DNA from: Streptomyces composti
Lineage (GTDB): Bacteria > Actinomycetota > Actinomycetes > Streptomycetales > Streptomycetaceae
Direction of reading: 5' to 3'
Assembly: GCF_012034205.1 (NCBI RefSeq)
Contig: NZ_JAATEM010000029.1
Location: 34,571-98,570 of the forward strand
Length of the DNA: 64,000 nt
Under the pieces are notes generated by a model. The model worked only from the letters and a program-made list of their open reading frames with translations. It did no database searches and had not been told where the DNA came from. The position numbers and the translations under genes were made by a program. The stretch's first letter is position 1. Every line of letters starts with the position of its first letter. Shown here piece after piece: positions 17,691 through 26,641 of the stretch.

Positions 17691-18362
17691 ATGCGTCTCG
17701 TCATTGCCCGCTGCTCCGTGGACTACGCCGGACGGCTCACCGCGCACCTGCCGTCGGCACCCCGTCTCATCCTGATCAAGGCGGACGGCAGTGTCTCCAT
17801 CCACGCCGACGACCGGGCCTACAAGCCCCTGAACTGGATGTCGCCGCCCTGCACCCTCAAGGAGGGCACGGGCGACCAGGAAGGCGTGTGGACCGTCGTC
17901 AACAAGGCGGGTGAGAAACTCATCATCACCATGGAGGAGATCCTCCACGACTCCACGCACGAACTGGGCGTGGATCCCGGCCTGATCAAGGACGGCGTGG
18001 AAGCGCACCTCCAGGAGCTGCTCGCCGACCGGATCGAGACCCTCGGCGAGGGCTACACCCTGATCCGCCGCGAGTACATGACCGCCATCGGCCCGGTCGA
18101 CATTCTCTGCCGGGACGCCGAGGGGCAGACCGTGGCGGTGGAGATCAAGCGGCGTGGCGAGATCGACGGGGTGGAGCAACTCACCCGCTACCTCGAGCTG
18201 TTGAACCGCGATCCGCATCTCGCCCCGGTGCGCGGCATCTTCGCCGCCCAGGAGATCAAGCCGCAGGCGCGGGTGCTCGCCACCGACCGGGGCATCCACT
18301 GCCAGATCCTCGACTACGACGAGCTGCGCGGCATCGAGGACGACAAGCTGCGGCTGTTCTAG
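17691..18362 (+). CDS. nucS: Endonuclease NucS/EndoMS (mismatch-specific)
   Basis: NucS/EndoMS replaces MutS-MutL mismatch repair in many actinobacteria and archaea, cutting both strands at mispaired bases. The protein has 223 residues, the normal size. The N-terminal dimerisation domain (1-110) includes the conserved DRAYKPLNWMSPP. The C-terminal PD-(D/E)xK nuclease domain shows Asp137 in VDILCRD, Glu151-x-Lys153 in AVEIKRRG, and Gln163 in the following helix. The last residues, EDDKLRLF, match the clamp-binding tail seen in family members. It is transcribed away from the SCO5389-family gene and ends at a strong bidirectional hairpin. Assignment is secure. Confidence 0.96.
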   Translation: MRLVIARCSVDYAGRLTAHLPSAPRLILIKADGSVSIHADDRAYKPLNWMSPPCTLKEGTGDQEGVWTVVNKAGEKLIITMEEILHDSTHELGVDPGLIKDGVEAHLQELLADRIETLGEGYTLIRREYMTAIGPVDILCRDAEGQTVAVEIKRRGEIDGVEQLTRYLELLNRDPHLAPVRGIFAAQEIKPQARVLATDRGIHCQILDYDELRGIEDDKLRLF

Positions 18363-18426
18363 GACTCTCTCCGCGGCTGCTACCGGGCTCTTCGGCACAC
18401 ACGCGGGGGCTCGCCCGCACACGCAC

Positions 18427-18460
18427 AAGGGCCGGATCCCGTGGACGGGATCCGGCCCTT
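18427..18460. terminator. Bidirectional terminator between nucS and the NTPase-like gene
   Basis: A perfect 15-bp inverted repeat (aagggccggatcccg / cgggatccggccctt) with loop tgga sits between two convergent genes. Confidence 0.85.
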
Positions 18461-18492
18461 CGTCCTGCGTGCGGGCGGCGTCGGTGCCGGCG

Positions 18493-21024
18493 TCAGATGA
18501 CCGTGCCGGCGCTGCCCGACGTGCTGGGCGTGCCGGCCTCGCTGCTCTCGGGGGCGCCGGCCGAACTGCTCGTCTCCGCCGGGGAGGACGAGGCGGGACC
18601 ACTGGCCGAGTCGCTGGTGGACGGCTCGTCGGGCGGCGTGGTCGGGGTGTCGGTCGGGTCCGGCTCGGTCCCGGTGGGCTCCGGGTCCGGCGAGGTCGGG
18701 TCCGGGGACTCGGACGTGGGCGGCTTGGTGGTCTTCGTCGGCTTGGACGTGGGCGACTTCGTGGGCGACTTCGTCGGGGACTTGGTCGGCTCGTCCGGCT
18801 CCTCGCTGTCGTCCTCGGACGGCTCGCCCGACGTCGAGGCCGTCGGCGTCGGGTCGTCCGCCGTGCCCAGCTTGCCGTCCGGGCCCGGGTCGGAGGGCCG
18901 GCTGGTGGCCTTGCCGGTGTCGCCCTCGTCGCCGGCCGCCGGGTCGGCGCCCAGGCTGCCGTCGTCGGGGCCCTGGGTGGCGGAGGGGTTGACGCCCACG
19001 TTCTCCGAGGGCCGGCCCGCCTCCCCGTCCGAGGTGGCGCCGAGGGTGACGACGGTGCCGAGGACGGCGACGAGCAGCGCGCCCGCGCCGGCGGCCACCA
19101 GGTTGCGCCGCGCCAGGTTCTTCAGACCGCCGCCCTGCTTGGGCGCCGGGGCGGCGGGCGAGGGCGTGGCCGCGGAACGGTTGATGATCAGCGCGGTGTC
19201 GGCGGGCGGCTTCACCTCGGGGAAGGCCGTCGGCACTCCGCGGGGCGGCGAGGCCGACTCCTCGGCGTGCGCCTCGGGCACCTCCTCCCCCGCGGTCGGC
19301 GCCAGTGCCAGCGGGGTGCCGGAGCGGTCGGCGACCAGGGCGAGGGCCCGGCGTCCCGCGACCGTGCCGCGCTTGTCGGAGAGCGCGCCGCGCAGCCCGA
19401 TGGACGCCTCCAGTTCGGCGCGCGACCGGTCGAGCTGCCCGCAGCACAGGGCGTGGATGCCGAGCTCGTGGTGGAAGTAGCCCTGTTCGGCCACGTCCCC
19501 GGCGAGGCGTGCGGCCTCGGCGCCGGCCCGCAGCGTGCGCTCCCAGGCGCTCCAGTGCAGGCCCGCGGCGAAGGCGGGCGCCGCGGTGCGGGCCAGCTGC
19601 ACGGCGACGGGCTGCTCGTCGTCACCGGTGGCCGTGGTGAGCGGCACGACGGCGGTGAGCGCGGCGAGCACCGCGTCCGCCTCCGCGCAGACCCGCTCGG
19701 GGGTGACCGAGGGGTGCCCTGCCCACCAGGCGTAGTGCTGGGCGGCCGTGGTGGCCTGGGCGGTCAGGTCCTCGGCGTATCCGGCGGCCTCGAGCTGGGT
19801 CAGCACCCCGGCGGCCAGACGGTAGTGGGCGCCGACGGGCGTGACGAGGCCGCAGGCGGCCAGTTCGCCGAGCGCGGCGTCCGCGTGGGTGTCGCCCACC
19901 AGGGCGGGCAGATGCGCCTGGTGCGGCACCTCGCCGCCGAGCGCCACCGCGAACCGCAGGGTGGCACGGGCGGAGGCGCTGAGCCGGGAGGCGAGCAGCG
20001 GCGCGGGCGCCGCGGCGTCGCCCAGCGGGGGCAGCGGGACCTCGTCGCCGCCGACGGGGTCGTAGGGCAGGTCGTCGGGGCGGGCGTCGGCGAAGACGCC
20101 GAACTCGTCGACCGCGCCGGCCCCGGCGCGCAGCCGGTCGAGCTGCCGCAGCAGGGCGCCGGCCTGGACGAAGCGCAGCGGCAGCCCCTCGGACTCGAAC
20201 CACAGGTCGCCCGCCCAGTTGGCCTCGTCCTCGGTGAGCCGGCGCCCCACGGCGTGCTCCAGCAGGTCGAGGCCCGCGGCGCGGTCGAGGCCCTCGAGGA
20301 CGACCTCCTCCACGCCGGCGTCGGCGGAGGGCGCGGGCACGTCCGGGGTGGCGGCAAACAGGAAGGCGCACTCCGGGGTGGCGTCCAGCAGCTCGTCGAG
20401 GCTCTCCCCGCCGAACTCCAGGTCGTCCAGGACCACGACGGCGCCGATCTCGCGGACGTGCTCGACCAGCTCCGCCCGCTCCGGCCGGTACAGCGGGGCG
20501 TTGTGGACGGCGTAGAAGAGGTCGTGGAGCAGGTCGTCGGGAGTGCGCCGGTGACCGCTGAGGCGGACGACGCCGTCGGGGGCGAGGTCCGCGCAGTCCT
20601 CGGCGACGGTGTCGAGCAGCCGGGTGCGGCCGGATCCCGCGGGGCCGGTGAGGCGCACCGAGCGGCCACGGGCGAGCAGCCGGACCAGCTGTTCGCGGGT
20701 CTCCTGACGGGCCAGCAGCGGCAGCGCGGGCTGCGCGGGGCCGGGCGGGACGGGCGGGCGGGCCGCGCGCTCCACCTCGGCGCGCTCGGCCGCGTCGAGC
20801 TTCACGGGCCGGGCGGGCCGCTCGGCCGGCGGGCAGGGTTCTATCTCGCTGCCGTCGACGGGGTTGACGGTGAGCAGGAAGTCGCCGGAGACCAGCTGCA
20901 CCGTGCGGGCGAGTGCGGGCGGTGAGAAGTCGGATGTGAGGGAGTCCCGGGGCGGGCGCTGGCGCGGTGCGTCACCGTCACCGTGCCGGCCGTACTCCTC
21001 GGGTCCCGGAGTGTTCGGGTCCAT
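18493..21024 (-). CDS. Large membrane-anchored STAND-like NTPase with Ser/Thr/Pro-rich external tail
   Basis: This is an 843-residue protein with an unusual layout. Residues 100-330 resemble a STAND/AAA-type NTPase: a P-loop-like GPAGSGRT at 127-134, in which Arg replaces the usual Lys, and a Walker B-like VVVLDDLE near 195. A winged-helix-like and helical-repeat region runs to about 600. One transmembrane helix lies at 641-664. The last 179 residues are extracellular in style: acidic, Pro/Ser/Thr-rich, with KSPTKSPTKSP repeats near 684-695 of the tail block, resembling a wall-spanning or glycosylated stalk. The ATG at 21024 has an agg five bases upstream. I know such proteins as conserved in Streptomyces, without assigned function. 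The architecture suggests cytoplasmic sensing tied to the envelope, which is inference. Confidence 0.82.
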   Translation of the reverse strand: MDPNTPGPEEYGRHGDGDAPRQRPPRDSLTSDFSPPALARTVQLVSGDFLLTVNPVDGSEIEPCPPAERPARPVKLDAAERAEVERAARPPVPPGPAQPALPLLARQETREQLVRLLARGRSVRLTGPAGSGRTRLLDTVAEDCADLAPDGVVRLSGHRRTPDDLLHDLFYAVHNAPLYRPERAELVEHVREIGAVVVLDDLEFGGESLDELLDATPECAFLFAATPDVPAPSADAGVEEVVLEGLDRAAGLDLLEHAVGRRLTEDEANWAGDLWFESEGLPLRFVQAGALLRQLDRLRAGAGAVDEFGVFADARPDDLPYDPVGGDEVPLPPLGDAAAPAPLLASRLSASARATLRFAVALGGEVPHQAHLPALVGDTHADAALGELAACGLVTPVGAHYRLAAGVLTQLEAAGYAEDLTAQATTAAQHYAWWAGHPSVTPERVCAEADAVLAALTAVVPLTTATGDDEQPVAVQLARTAAPAFAAGLHWSAWERTLRAGAEAARLAGDVAEQGYFHHELGIHALCCGQLDRSRAELEASIGLRGALSDKRGTVAGRRALALVADRSGTPLALAPTAGEEVPEAHAEESASPPRGVPTAFPEVKPPADTALIINRSAATPSPAAPAPKQGGGLKNLARRNLVAAGAGALLVAVLGTVVTLGATSDGEAGRPSENVGVNPSATQGPDDGSLGADPAAGDEGDTGKATSRPSDPGPDGKLGTADDPTPTASTSGEPSEDDSEEPDEPTKSPTKSPTKSPTSKPTKTTKPPTSESPDPTSPDPEPTGTEPDPTDTPTTPPDEPSTSDSASGPASSSPAETSSSAGAPESSEAGTPSTSGSAGTVI

Positions 21025-21212
21025 CAGTACCTAGCCCCCAAAAGCGTCGTGTGCCCGAGCCCCATGGACAGGACCCAAAGCCCCTCCCGGCCTTGCTGTG
21101 CACACCGCGCTGTCGCTTCTGGTCCGGGCCCGCTCGAGGGTTGCAGGGCAGCGGGCAGCCGAACCCTAAACCTTTGCTCAGTATCTACGACAGTCCGGGG
21201 TACCGCGCCGCC

Positions 21213-21230
21213 CGAGACGTCACAGTCTCG
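21213..21230. promoter_or_regulatory. Perfect inverted repeat in the NTPase-gene upstream region
   Basis: cgagac (21213-21218) and gtctcg (21225-21230) flank gtcaca. It lies about 190 bp upstream of the NTPase-like gene and downstream of the STAS gene. It could be an operator or a weak hairpin. Confidence 0.35.
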
Positions 21231-21310
21231 TGAGGATTGTGCGGACCACCCGCACCGGACCGGCCCGTACCGGAACCTCTGACCGGCCCCTGCCGGGCCC
21301 TCGGCGGGAC

Positions 21311-21634
21311 TCACACCCGGGGCAGGCTGTCCACTCCGATGCCGCCCTCGATTGCCAGGATCCGGTGCAGCCGGGTGGCCACCAGCAGGCGCTGCATCTG
21401 CGGCGGCACACCGCGCAGCACCAGGCGCCGGCCGCAGCGGCCGGCCCGCCGGTGGGCTCCCATGATCACCCCGAGTCCGGTGGCGTCCCAGGAGTCCAGT
21501 TCGGACAGGTCCAGCACCAGGTCGCCGACTCCGTCGTCGACGGCGGAGTGCAGGACCGTGCGGGCGTCCGCCGCGCTGCGGACGTCGAGGCGGCCCCCGA
21601 CGACCAGCTCGGCGTGGTCGCCCCTGATGTGCAT
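21311..21634 (-). CDS. STAS-domain protein (anti-sigma factor antagonist-like)
   Basis: This is a 107-residue single-domain protein. The start at 21634 has ggggag six bases upstream; longer open frames lack a site. It follows the SpoIIAA/RsbV fold: LVVGGRLDVRSAADAR early, then LVLDLSELDSWDATGLGVI at 39-57, then CGRRLVLRGVPPQMQRLL. In classical antagonists the loop reads D-S-[S/T]-G, the Ser being phosphorylated by the anti-sigma kinase. Here it is Asp50-Ala51-Thr52-Gly53, so the usual acceptor Ser is Ala, and only Thr52 remains. It may work constitutively or act in another partner-switch. No kinase or sigma gene is adjacent. Confidence 0.85.
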   Translation of the reverse strand: MHIRGDHAELVVGGRLDVRSAADARTVLHSAVDDGVGDLVLDLSELDSWDATGLGVIMGAHRRAGRCGRRLVLRGVPPQMQRLLVATRLHRILAIEGGIGVDSLPRV

Positions 21635-21813
21635 ATGCGCTCCCCGTGGCCTGCGTTCTCGTGCTCCGAGTGGCTTGTCGTTGATCGTTGTTCGTTTTTG
21701 TACAGCCGGTGATGCAAGGTCTGACTGCGCGAGGGCCGCCGAGGTTGCTGGCTGTGAGCGAACCGATACCGAATTCACCCCGGCGTGTGATGCCACGCCG
21801 GGGTGAGGCGGTG

Positions 21814-22662
21814 TCAGTGCTTGTAGAAGCCCTGCCCGCTCTTGCGGCCGATGTCACCGGCGTCAACCATCCGGCGCATCAGTTCGGGGGCGGCGAACTT
21901 CTCGTCCTGGGACTCGGTGTAGATGTTGCCGGTCGCGTGCAGCAGGATGTCCACGCCGGTCAGGTCGGCGGTGGCGAGCGGACCCATGGCGTGGCCGAAG
22001 CCCAGCTTGCAGGCGAGGTCGATGTCCTCGGCGCTGGCGACGCCCGACTCGTACAGCTTCGCGGCCTCGACGACCAGGGCGCAGATGAGGCGGGTGGTGA
22101 CGAAGCCGGCGACGTCGCGGTTGACGACGATGCACGTCTTGCCGACGGACTCGGCGAACTCCCGCGCCTTGGCCAGCGTTTCGTCGCTCGTCTTGTAGCC
22201 GCGGACCAGCTCGCACAGCTGCATCATCGGCACCGGCGAGAAGAAGTGCGTGCCGACGACGCGCTCCGGGCGCTCCGTCACGGCCGCGATCTTGGTGATC
22301 GGGATGGCGGAGGTGTTGGAGGCGAGCACCGTGTCCTCGCGGACCAGCTTGTCGAGGGTGCGGAAGATCTCGTGCTTGACCTCGAGCTTCTCGAACACGG
22401 CCTCGACCACGACATCGGCGTCCGCGCAGGCGTCCAGGTCGGTCGTGGGGGTGATCCGGGCGAGGGCGGCCTCGGCGTCCTGCGCCTGCAGCTTGCCCTT
22501 GCTCACGAACTTGTCGTACGAGGCCTTGATGCCGTCGGTGCCCCGCGTGAGCGCCTCGTCGGTGACGTCGCGCAGAACGACGTCCCAGCCCGCCTGGGCG
22601 GAGACCTGGGCGATACCGGATCCCATGAGACCGGCTCCGATGACGGCGAGCTTGCGTGCCAC
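21814..22662 (-). CDS. 3-hydroxybutyryl-CoA dehydrogenase
   Basis: This NAD(P)-dependent 3-hydroxyacyl-CoA dehydrogenase has 282 residues, the length of single-function enzymes. The N-terminal Rossmann fold shows AVIGAGLMGSGIAQ at 6-19. The catalytic His is in VGTHFFSPVP, with Glu in MQLCELVRG and Asn in NRDVAGFV, and the C-terminal domain ends DIGRKSGQGFYKH. It starts at a GTG at 22662 with ggggag eight bases upstream. A tagtgt hexamer on the minus strand (complement of 22707-22712) is a good -10 candidate. With the thiolase at 3839 it could run acetoacetyl-CoA to 3-hydroxybutyryl-CoA, the entry to the ethylmalonyl-CoA route; that link is inference. Confidence 0.94.
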   Translation of the reverse strand: MARKLAVIGAGLMGSGIAQVSAQAGWDVVLRDVTDEALTRGTDGIKASYDKFVSKGKLQAQDAEAALARITPTTDLDACADADVVVEAVFEKLEVKHEIFRTLDKLVREDTVLASNTSAIPITKIAAVTERPERVVGTHFFSPVPMMQLCELVRGYKTSDETLAKAREFAESVGKTCIVVNRDVAGFVTTRLICALVVEAAKLYESGVASAEDIDLACKLGFGHAMGPLATADLTGVDILLHATGNIYTESQDEKFAAPELMRRMVDAGDIGRKSGQGFYKH

Positions 22663-22772
22663 TGTGCGACTCCCCTGATACGCGCTGTCGTTGTTCTCTC
22701 GGGCGGACACTAGCGCCCGTGGGACGCCATGTGGCGGGTTAGTAACGCGCGTCACGTCTCACATGACGGACA

Positions 22773-23429
22773 TCACACCGCCCGGCTCCTCTCGGCGCTC
22801 CGGACGGCGTACGTGAGCACCCTGGGACTGAGCAGTTCCTCCATCTCGTCCAGCAGGACGAGCGCCTCGCGGGAGACCTCCGAGGGCCGGCCGCCGGCGA
22901 GCATGCGCTCGCCGATGACGGCGATGACCGTCGAGTGGAGCCAGCTGATCTGACCGGCCATCAGCCGGGGCGTGAGGTCGTCGTCCCGGGCGCCGGTCTC
23001 TTCGCGCAGGGTCTGCTCGAGGTCCGCAAGCGTCTCCTGTCCGATGGCCCACATCCGGGAGCGCAGGGCGGGCGAGTCCTGGATCACCCGCATGAAATCG
23101 GCGTACCCGTCCATCAGGCCGATCCGGGGCGAGACGGACTCGGCCTCCTCGCGCAGCTCCCGCAGGACGGCCTCGGCGGCGGACTCCCCGGCACGCCGCC
23201 CGCGCACCCAGCGGGAGAGCAGGTCGGTGACACCCTTGGCCCGGTCGAGGAAGAGGTCCTCCTTGGCCGGGAAGTAGTTGTAGACGGTGTTGACGGAGAC
23301 GTTCGCCGCGTCCGCCACCTCGGCCACGGTCACGGACTCGAAGCCCCGCTCGACGAACAGGGCCGTGGCGACATCGGAGATGTACTGCCGGGTCTGCCGC
23401 TTCTTCCGTTCCCTGAGTCCCTCGGCCAT
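22773..23429 (-). CDS. TetR-family transcriptional regulator
   Basis: This is a 218-residue regulator. The N-terminal helix-turn-helix spans about 12-58: RQYISDVATALFVERGFE, then VTVAEVADAANVSVNTVYNYF, the hallmark TetR signature. The C-terminal ligand-binding and dimerisation domain (60-205) is all-helical and variable, so the ligand cannot be predicted. It is divergent from the ABC exporter at 23509 across a 79-bp spacer, the standard arrangement for local repression of an efflux system. Confidence 0.92.
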   Translation of the reverse strand: MAEGLRERKKRQTRQYISDVATALFVERGFESVTVAEVADAANVSVNTVYNYFPAKEDLFLDRAKGVTDLLSRWVRGRRAGESAAEAVLRELREEAESVSPRIGLMDGYADFMRVIQDSPALRSRMWAIGQETLADLEQTLREETGARDDDLTPRLMAGQISWLHSTVIAVIGERMLAGGRPSEVSREALVLLDEMEELLSPRVLTYAVRSAERSRAV

Positions 23430-23508
23430 GTCCGCATCCTAGCTTCGCTGGGCGCGATGAAAACTTGGGGTCGTTGCAAAATTTCAGTCCCTCTGCTTTT
23501 CTGGGGGC
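23430..23508. promoter_or_regulatory. Divergent tetR/ABC-exporter promoter-operator
   Basis: The 79-bp spacer has an AT-rich core. TTGCAA (23474-23479) and ttttct (23497-23502) are 17 bp apart and would start transcription near the ATG at 23509. The inverted arms tgaaa (23458-23462) and tttca (23482-23486) bracket the -35 and are a candidate TetR operator. Confidence 0.4.
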
Positions 23509-24287
<779 letters not shown>

Positions 24288-24291
<4 letters not shown>

Positions 24292-25085
24292 GCGGCCACA
24301 CCCCCCGTACCGCCGCCCGCCCCGAAGGACCGACGATGCTGCTGCACGACACCGCACTGATCTATGGCCGCTGCCTGCGCCAGTCCCTCCGCTCCCGCTT
24401 CGCCCTGCTCTTCGGCCTGCTGATGCCGATGCTGTACCTGCTCTTCTTCGGGCCGCTGCTGACCGGTCTGCCGCTCGGCGGGCGCGGCAGCTCCTGGCAG
24501 GTGCTGGTTCCCGGGCTGCTGCTGCAACTGGGGCTCTTCGGTGCCTCCTTCGCGGGCTTCGCGATCATCATCGAGAAGGGCCACGGGGTGGTGGACCGGA
24601 TGCGAGTGACCCCGGTGAGCCGGCTCGCCCTGCTGCTGGGCCGGGTACTGCGGGACGCCACCGTGTTCGTGTTCCAGGCGGTGCTGCTGGTGCTGGCCGC
24701 GGTGGCGATGGGACTCAGGGCACCACTGGCCGGCGTCCTCATCGGATTCGTCTTCGTCGCACTGCTCACGGTCTCGCTGGCGGCGCTGTCGTACGCGCTG
24801 GCCATGCGGATGGGCACCCCGCAGGGCTTCGGCCCGGCGATCAACGCGCTGACCATGCCGTCGATGCTGCTGTCAGGGCTGATGCTGCCGATGACCCTGG
24901 GCCCGGCCTGGCTGGACGCGCTGTCCCACCTGATGCCGCTGCGCTATCTGGTGGACGCGGTGCGCGACGCCTATGTCGGTGCCTACGCCACCGGCCACAT
25001 GCTGCTGGGCTCCCTGGTGGCCACCGGCTTCGCACTGCTGGCCGTGACAGTGGGCACACGAGTGTTCCGGACGGCCGGGGCATAA
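24288..25085 (+). CDS. DrrB-type ABC-2 permease
   Basis: This is a 265-residue permease with six transmembrane segments, translationally coupled to the ATPase at 23509. After a polar N-terminus (1-20) come LFGLLMPMLYLLFFGPLL, a helix around LLLQLGLFGASFAGFAIIIE, the conserved loop GVVDRMRVTPVSRLALLLGR, and helices including LAGVLIGFVFVALLTVSLAAL, then MLLSGLMLPMT and the family motif PLRYLVDAVRDAY. The overall pattern is that of DrrB. It ends 13 bp before the adenosyltransferase gene, which may be cotranscribed by proximity only. Confidence 0.92.
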
Positions 25086-25098
25086 CTAGGCTGGCCGC

Positions 25099-25671
25099 AT
25101 GGTCAATCTGACGCGCATCTACACCCGCACCGGCGACAAGGGCACCACCGCGCTCGGTGACATGAGCCGGGTCGCCAAGACCGATCTGCGGATCGCCGCG
25201 TACGCCGACGCCAACGAGGCGAACGCGGTGATCGGCACGGCGATCGCGCTGGGCGGGCTGGAGGACGAGGTGGTACAGGTCCTCAAGCGGGTCCAGAACG
25301 ACCTGTTCGACGTCGGCGCGGACCTGTCCACGCCGGTGGTGGAGAACCCGGAGTACCCGCCGCTCCGGGTGGAGCAGTTCTACATCGACCGCCTCGAGGC
25401 GGACTGCGACCGCTTCAACGAGCGTCTGGAGAAGCTGCGCTCCTTCATCCTGCCGGGCGGCACCCCGGGCGCGGCCCTGCTGCACCAGGCCTGCACGGTG
25501 GTGCGGCGGGCCGAGCGGTCCACCTGGGCGGCGATGGACGTCCACGGCGAGACCATGAACCCGCTCACCGCCACCTACCTCAACCGCCTCTCCGACCTGC
25601 TGTTCATCCTGGCCCGCATCGCCAACAAGGAGACCGGCGACGTGCTGTGGGTGCCGGGCGGGGAGCGCTAG
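25099..25671 (+). CDS. PduO-type ATP:cob(I)alamin adenosyltransferase
   Basis: This enzyme attaches the adenosyl group to reduced cobalamin, making adenosylcobalamin for enzymes such as methylmalonyl-CoA mutase. The protein has 190 residues, as usual for PduO/MMAB. The N-terminal ATP-binding motif TRTGDKGTTALGD (9-21) and the KTDLRIAAYADANEANAVIG segment are diagnostic. The C-terminal ARRAERSTW-like segment (VRRAERSTWAA) and NRLSDLLFILAR complete the active site. Its stop shares a palindromic ctag with the convergent small membrane gene. It supplies the cofactor for the methylmalonyl-CoA system represented by meaB and mce elsewhere in the window. Confidence 0.95.
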   Translation: MVNLTRIYTRTGDKGTTALGDMSRVAKTDLRIAAYADANEANAVIGTAIALGGLEDEVVQVLKRVQNDLFDVGADLSTPVVENPEYPPLRVEQFYIDRLEADCDRFNERLEKLRSFILPGGTPGAALLHQACTVVRRAERSTWAAMDVHGETMNPLTATYLNRLSDLLFILARIANKETGDVLWVPGGER

Positions 25672-25871
25672 AGGCGCTCCTTCCCGCGGGCGGGGCGGAC
25701 GGTCCGGATCAGACCCCACAGGATCAGGGCCGAGCCGACGCACATCAGCACCGTGCCGACCTTGGTGAGCGTGACCACCGGGACCTCCACGTCCCCGGTG
25801 GTCAGCCTCAGCACCAGGCCGACGGCGAAGGTGACGACGCCCTCCGTGATGTCCTTCGCTGCCCTGGTCAT
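25668..25871 (-). CDS. Small membrane protein, DUF5708-like
   Basis: This is a 67-residue protein with two hydrophobic segments, about 11-25 (GVVTFAVGLVLRL) and 36-55 (LTKVGTVLMCVGSALILWGL), and a basic C-terminus. It starts by ATGA overlap with the upstream membrane gene at 25868. It ends tail-to-tail with the adenosyltransferase, both stops using the same ctag. I think it belongs to the small streptomycete DUF5708 group, but this is from memory. The function is unknown. Confidence 0.65.
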   Translation of the reverse strand: MTRAAKDITEGVVTFAVGLVLRLTTGDVEVPVVTLTKVGTVLMCVGSALILWGLIRTVRPARGKERL

Positions 25872-26497
25872 CGGTGCGCCCCCTCCCGAGCGGAGTTCTT
25901 ACCGGTCTTCTCGGTCTTCTCGGTCTCACCGGTCTCCCCGGTGCTCGCGGTGACCGGATCGGCGTCCGCAGGGGCCCTTCTCGGCCAGACGAAGTAGGAC
26001 AGCGCGATCAGTCCGTGGATGCCGGCCGCCCGCCAGGCGCCGCCGCGCCACTCCTCCAGCGAGGTGACCCGGCTCGGGTCGTCGACGTACCAGATCGCGC
26101 CCTGGAGCAGCACCGTCGCGACGACGGCAGCGACCAGGGTGCCCAGCCACACCCTGGCCTCGTGCCGCGCCCGTGCCATGCCGTAGCGCGGGGGCCTGAC
26201 CAGCGGGCGGCCCTCGAGGCGGTGCGCCGCATGGCCGTCCAGCCACTTCACGGTGCGGTGGCCGTGGCCCACGGTGTAGCCGATGTAGAGCGCGGCCAGC
26301 CCGTGCGTCCAGTTCGGTTCGGCGCCGTTCTTCAGGTCGATCGCGGTGACGATCAGCAGGACGACCTCGAGCAGCGGCTCGCACAGCAGCAGGGCCAGGC
26401 CGGTGCGCGGCATCCTCAGCAGGTAGCGGCAGGCCAGCCCGGCCGCCAGCAGCACCCAGAAGCCGATCTCGCAGGCGGCGATCAGTGCGACGATCAC
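25868..26497 (-). CDS. Conserved integral membrane protein of unknown function
   Basis: This is a 209-residue protein with about four to five transmembrane segments: 5-25, 34-52, a short one near 67-75 and one at 120-138, with another near 165-178. The middle holds a conserved-looking polar patch, GYTVGHGHRTVKWLDGHAAHR. The C-terminal 35 residues are polar, with a TGETGETEKTEKTGK repeat-like stretch. It overlaps the small membrane gene by four bases, so the two are probably one operon. I do not recognise a family with confidence. Confidence 0.7.
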   Translation of the reverse strand: MIVALIAACEIGFWVLLAAGLACRYLLRMPRTGLALLLCEPLLEVVLLIVTAIDLKNGAEPNWTHGLAALYIGYTVGHGHRTVKWLDGHAAHRLEGRPLVRPPRYGMARARHEARVWLGTLVAAVVATVLLQGAIWYVDDPSRVTSLEEWRGGAWRAAGIHGLIALSYFVWPRRAPADADPVTASTGETGETEKTEKTGKNSAREGAHR

Positions 26498-26641
26498 GGT
26501 TCGCTCCTCTCGGTCACCCTTTCAGGCTCCCGGTGACGGCGCCCGGACGCGTCGTCGCCTGCGATGAACTCGCAGTACATCGAAAGATGCAGTCCCGTAC
26601 CGTCCCGGGGCATCAGGCGCCGGGTGCGCGCAGCGTGTTGG

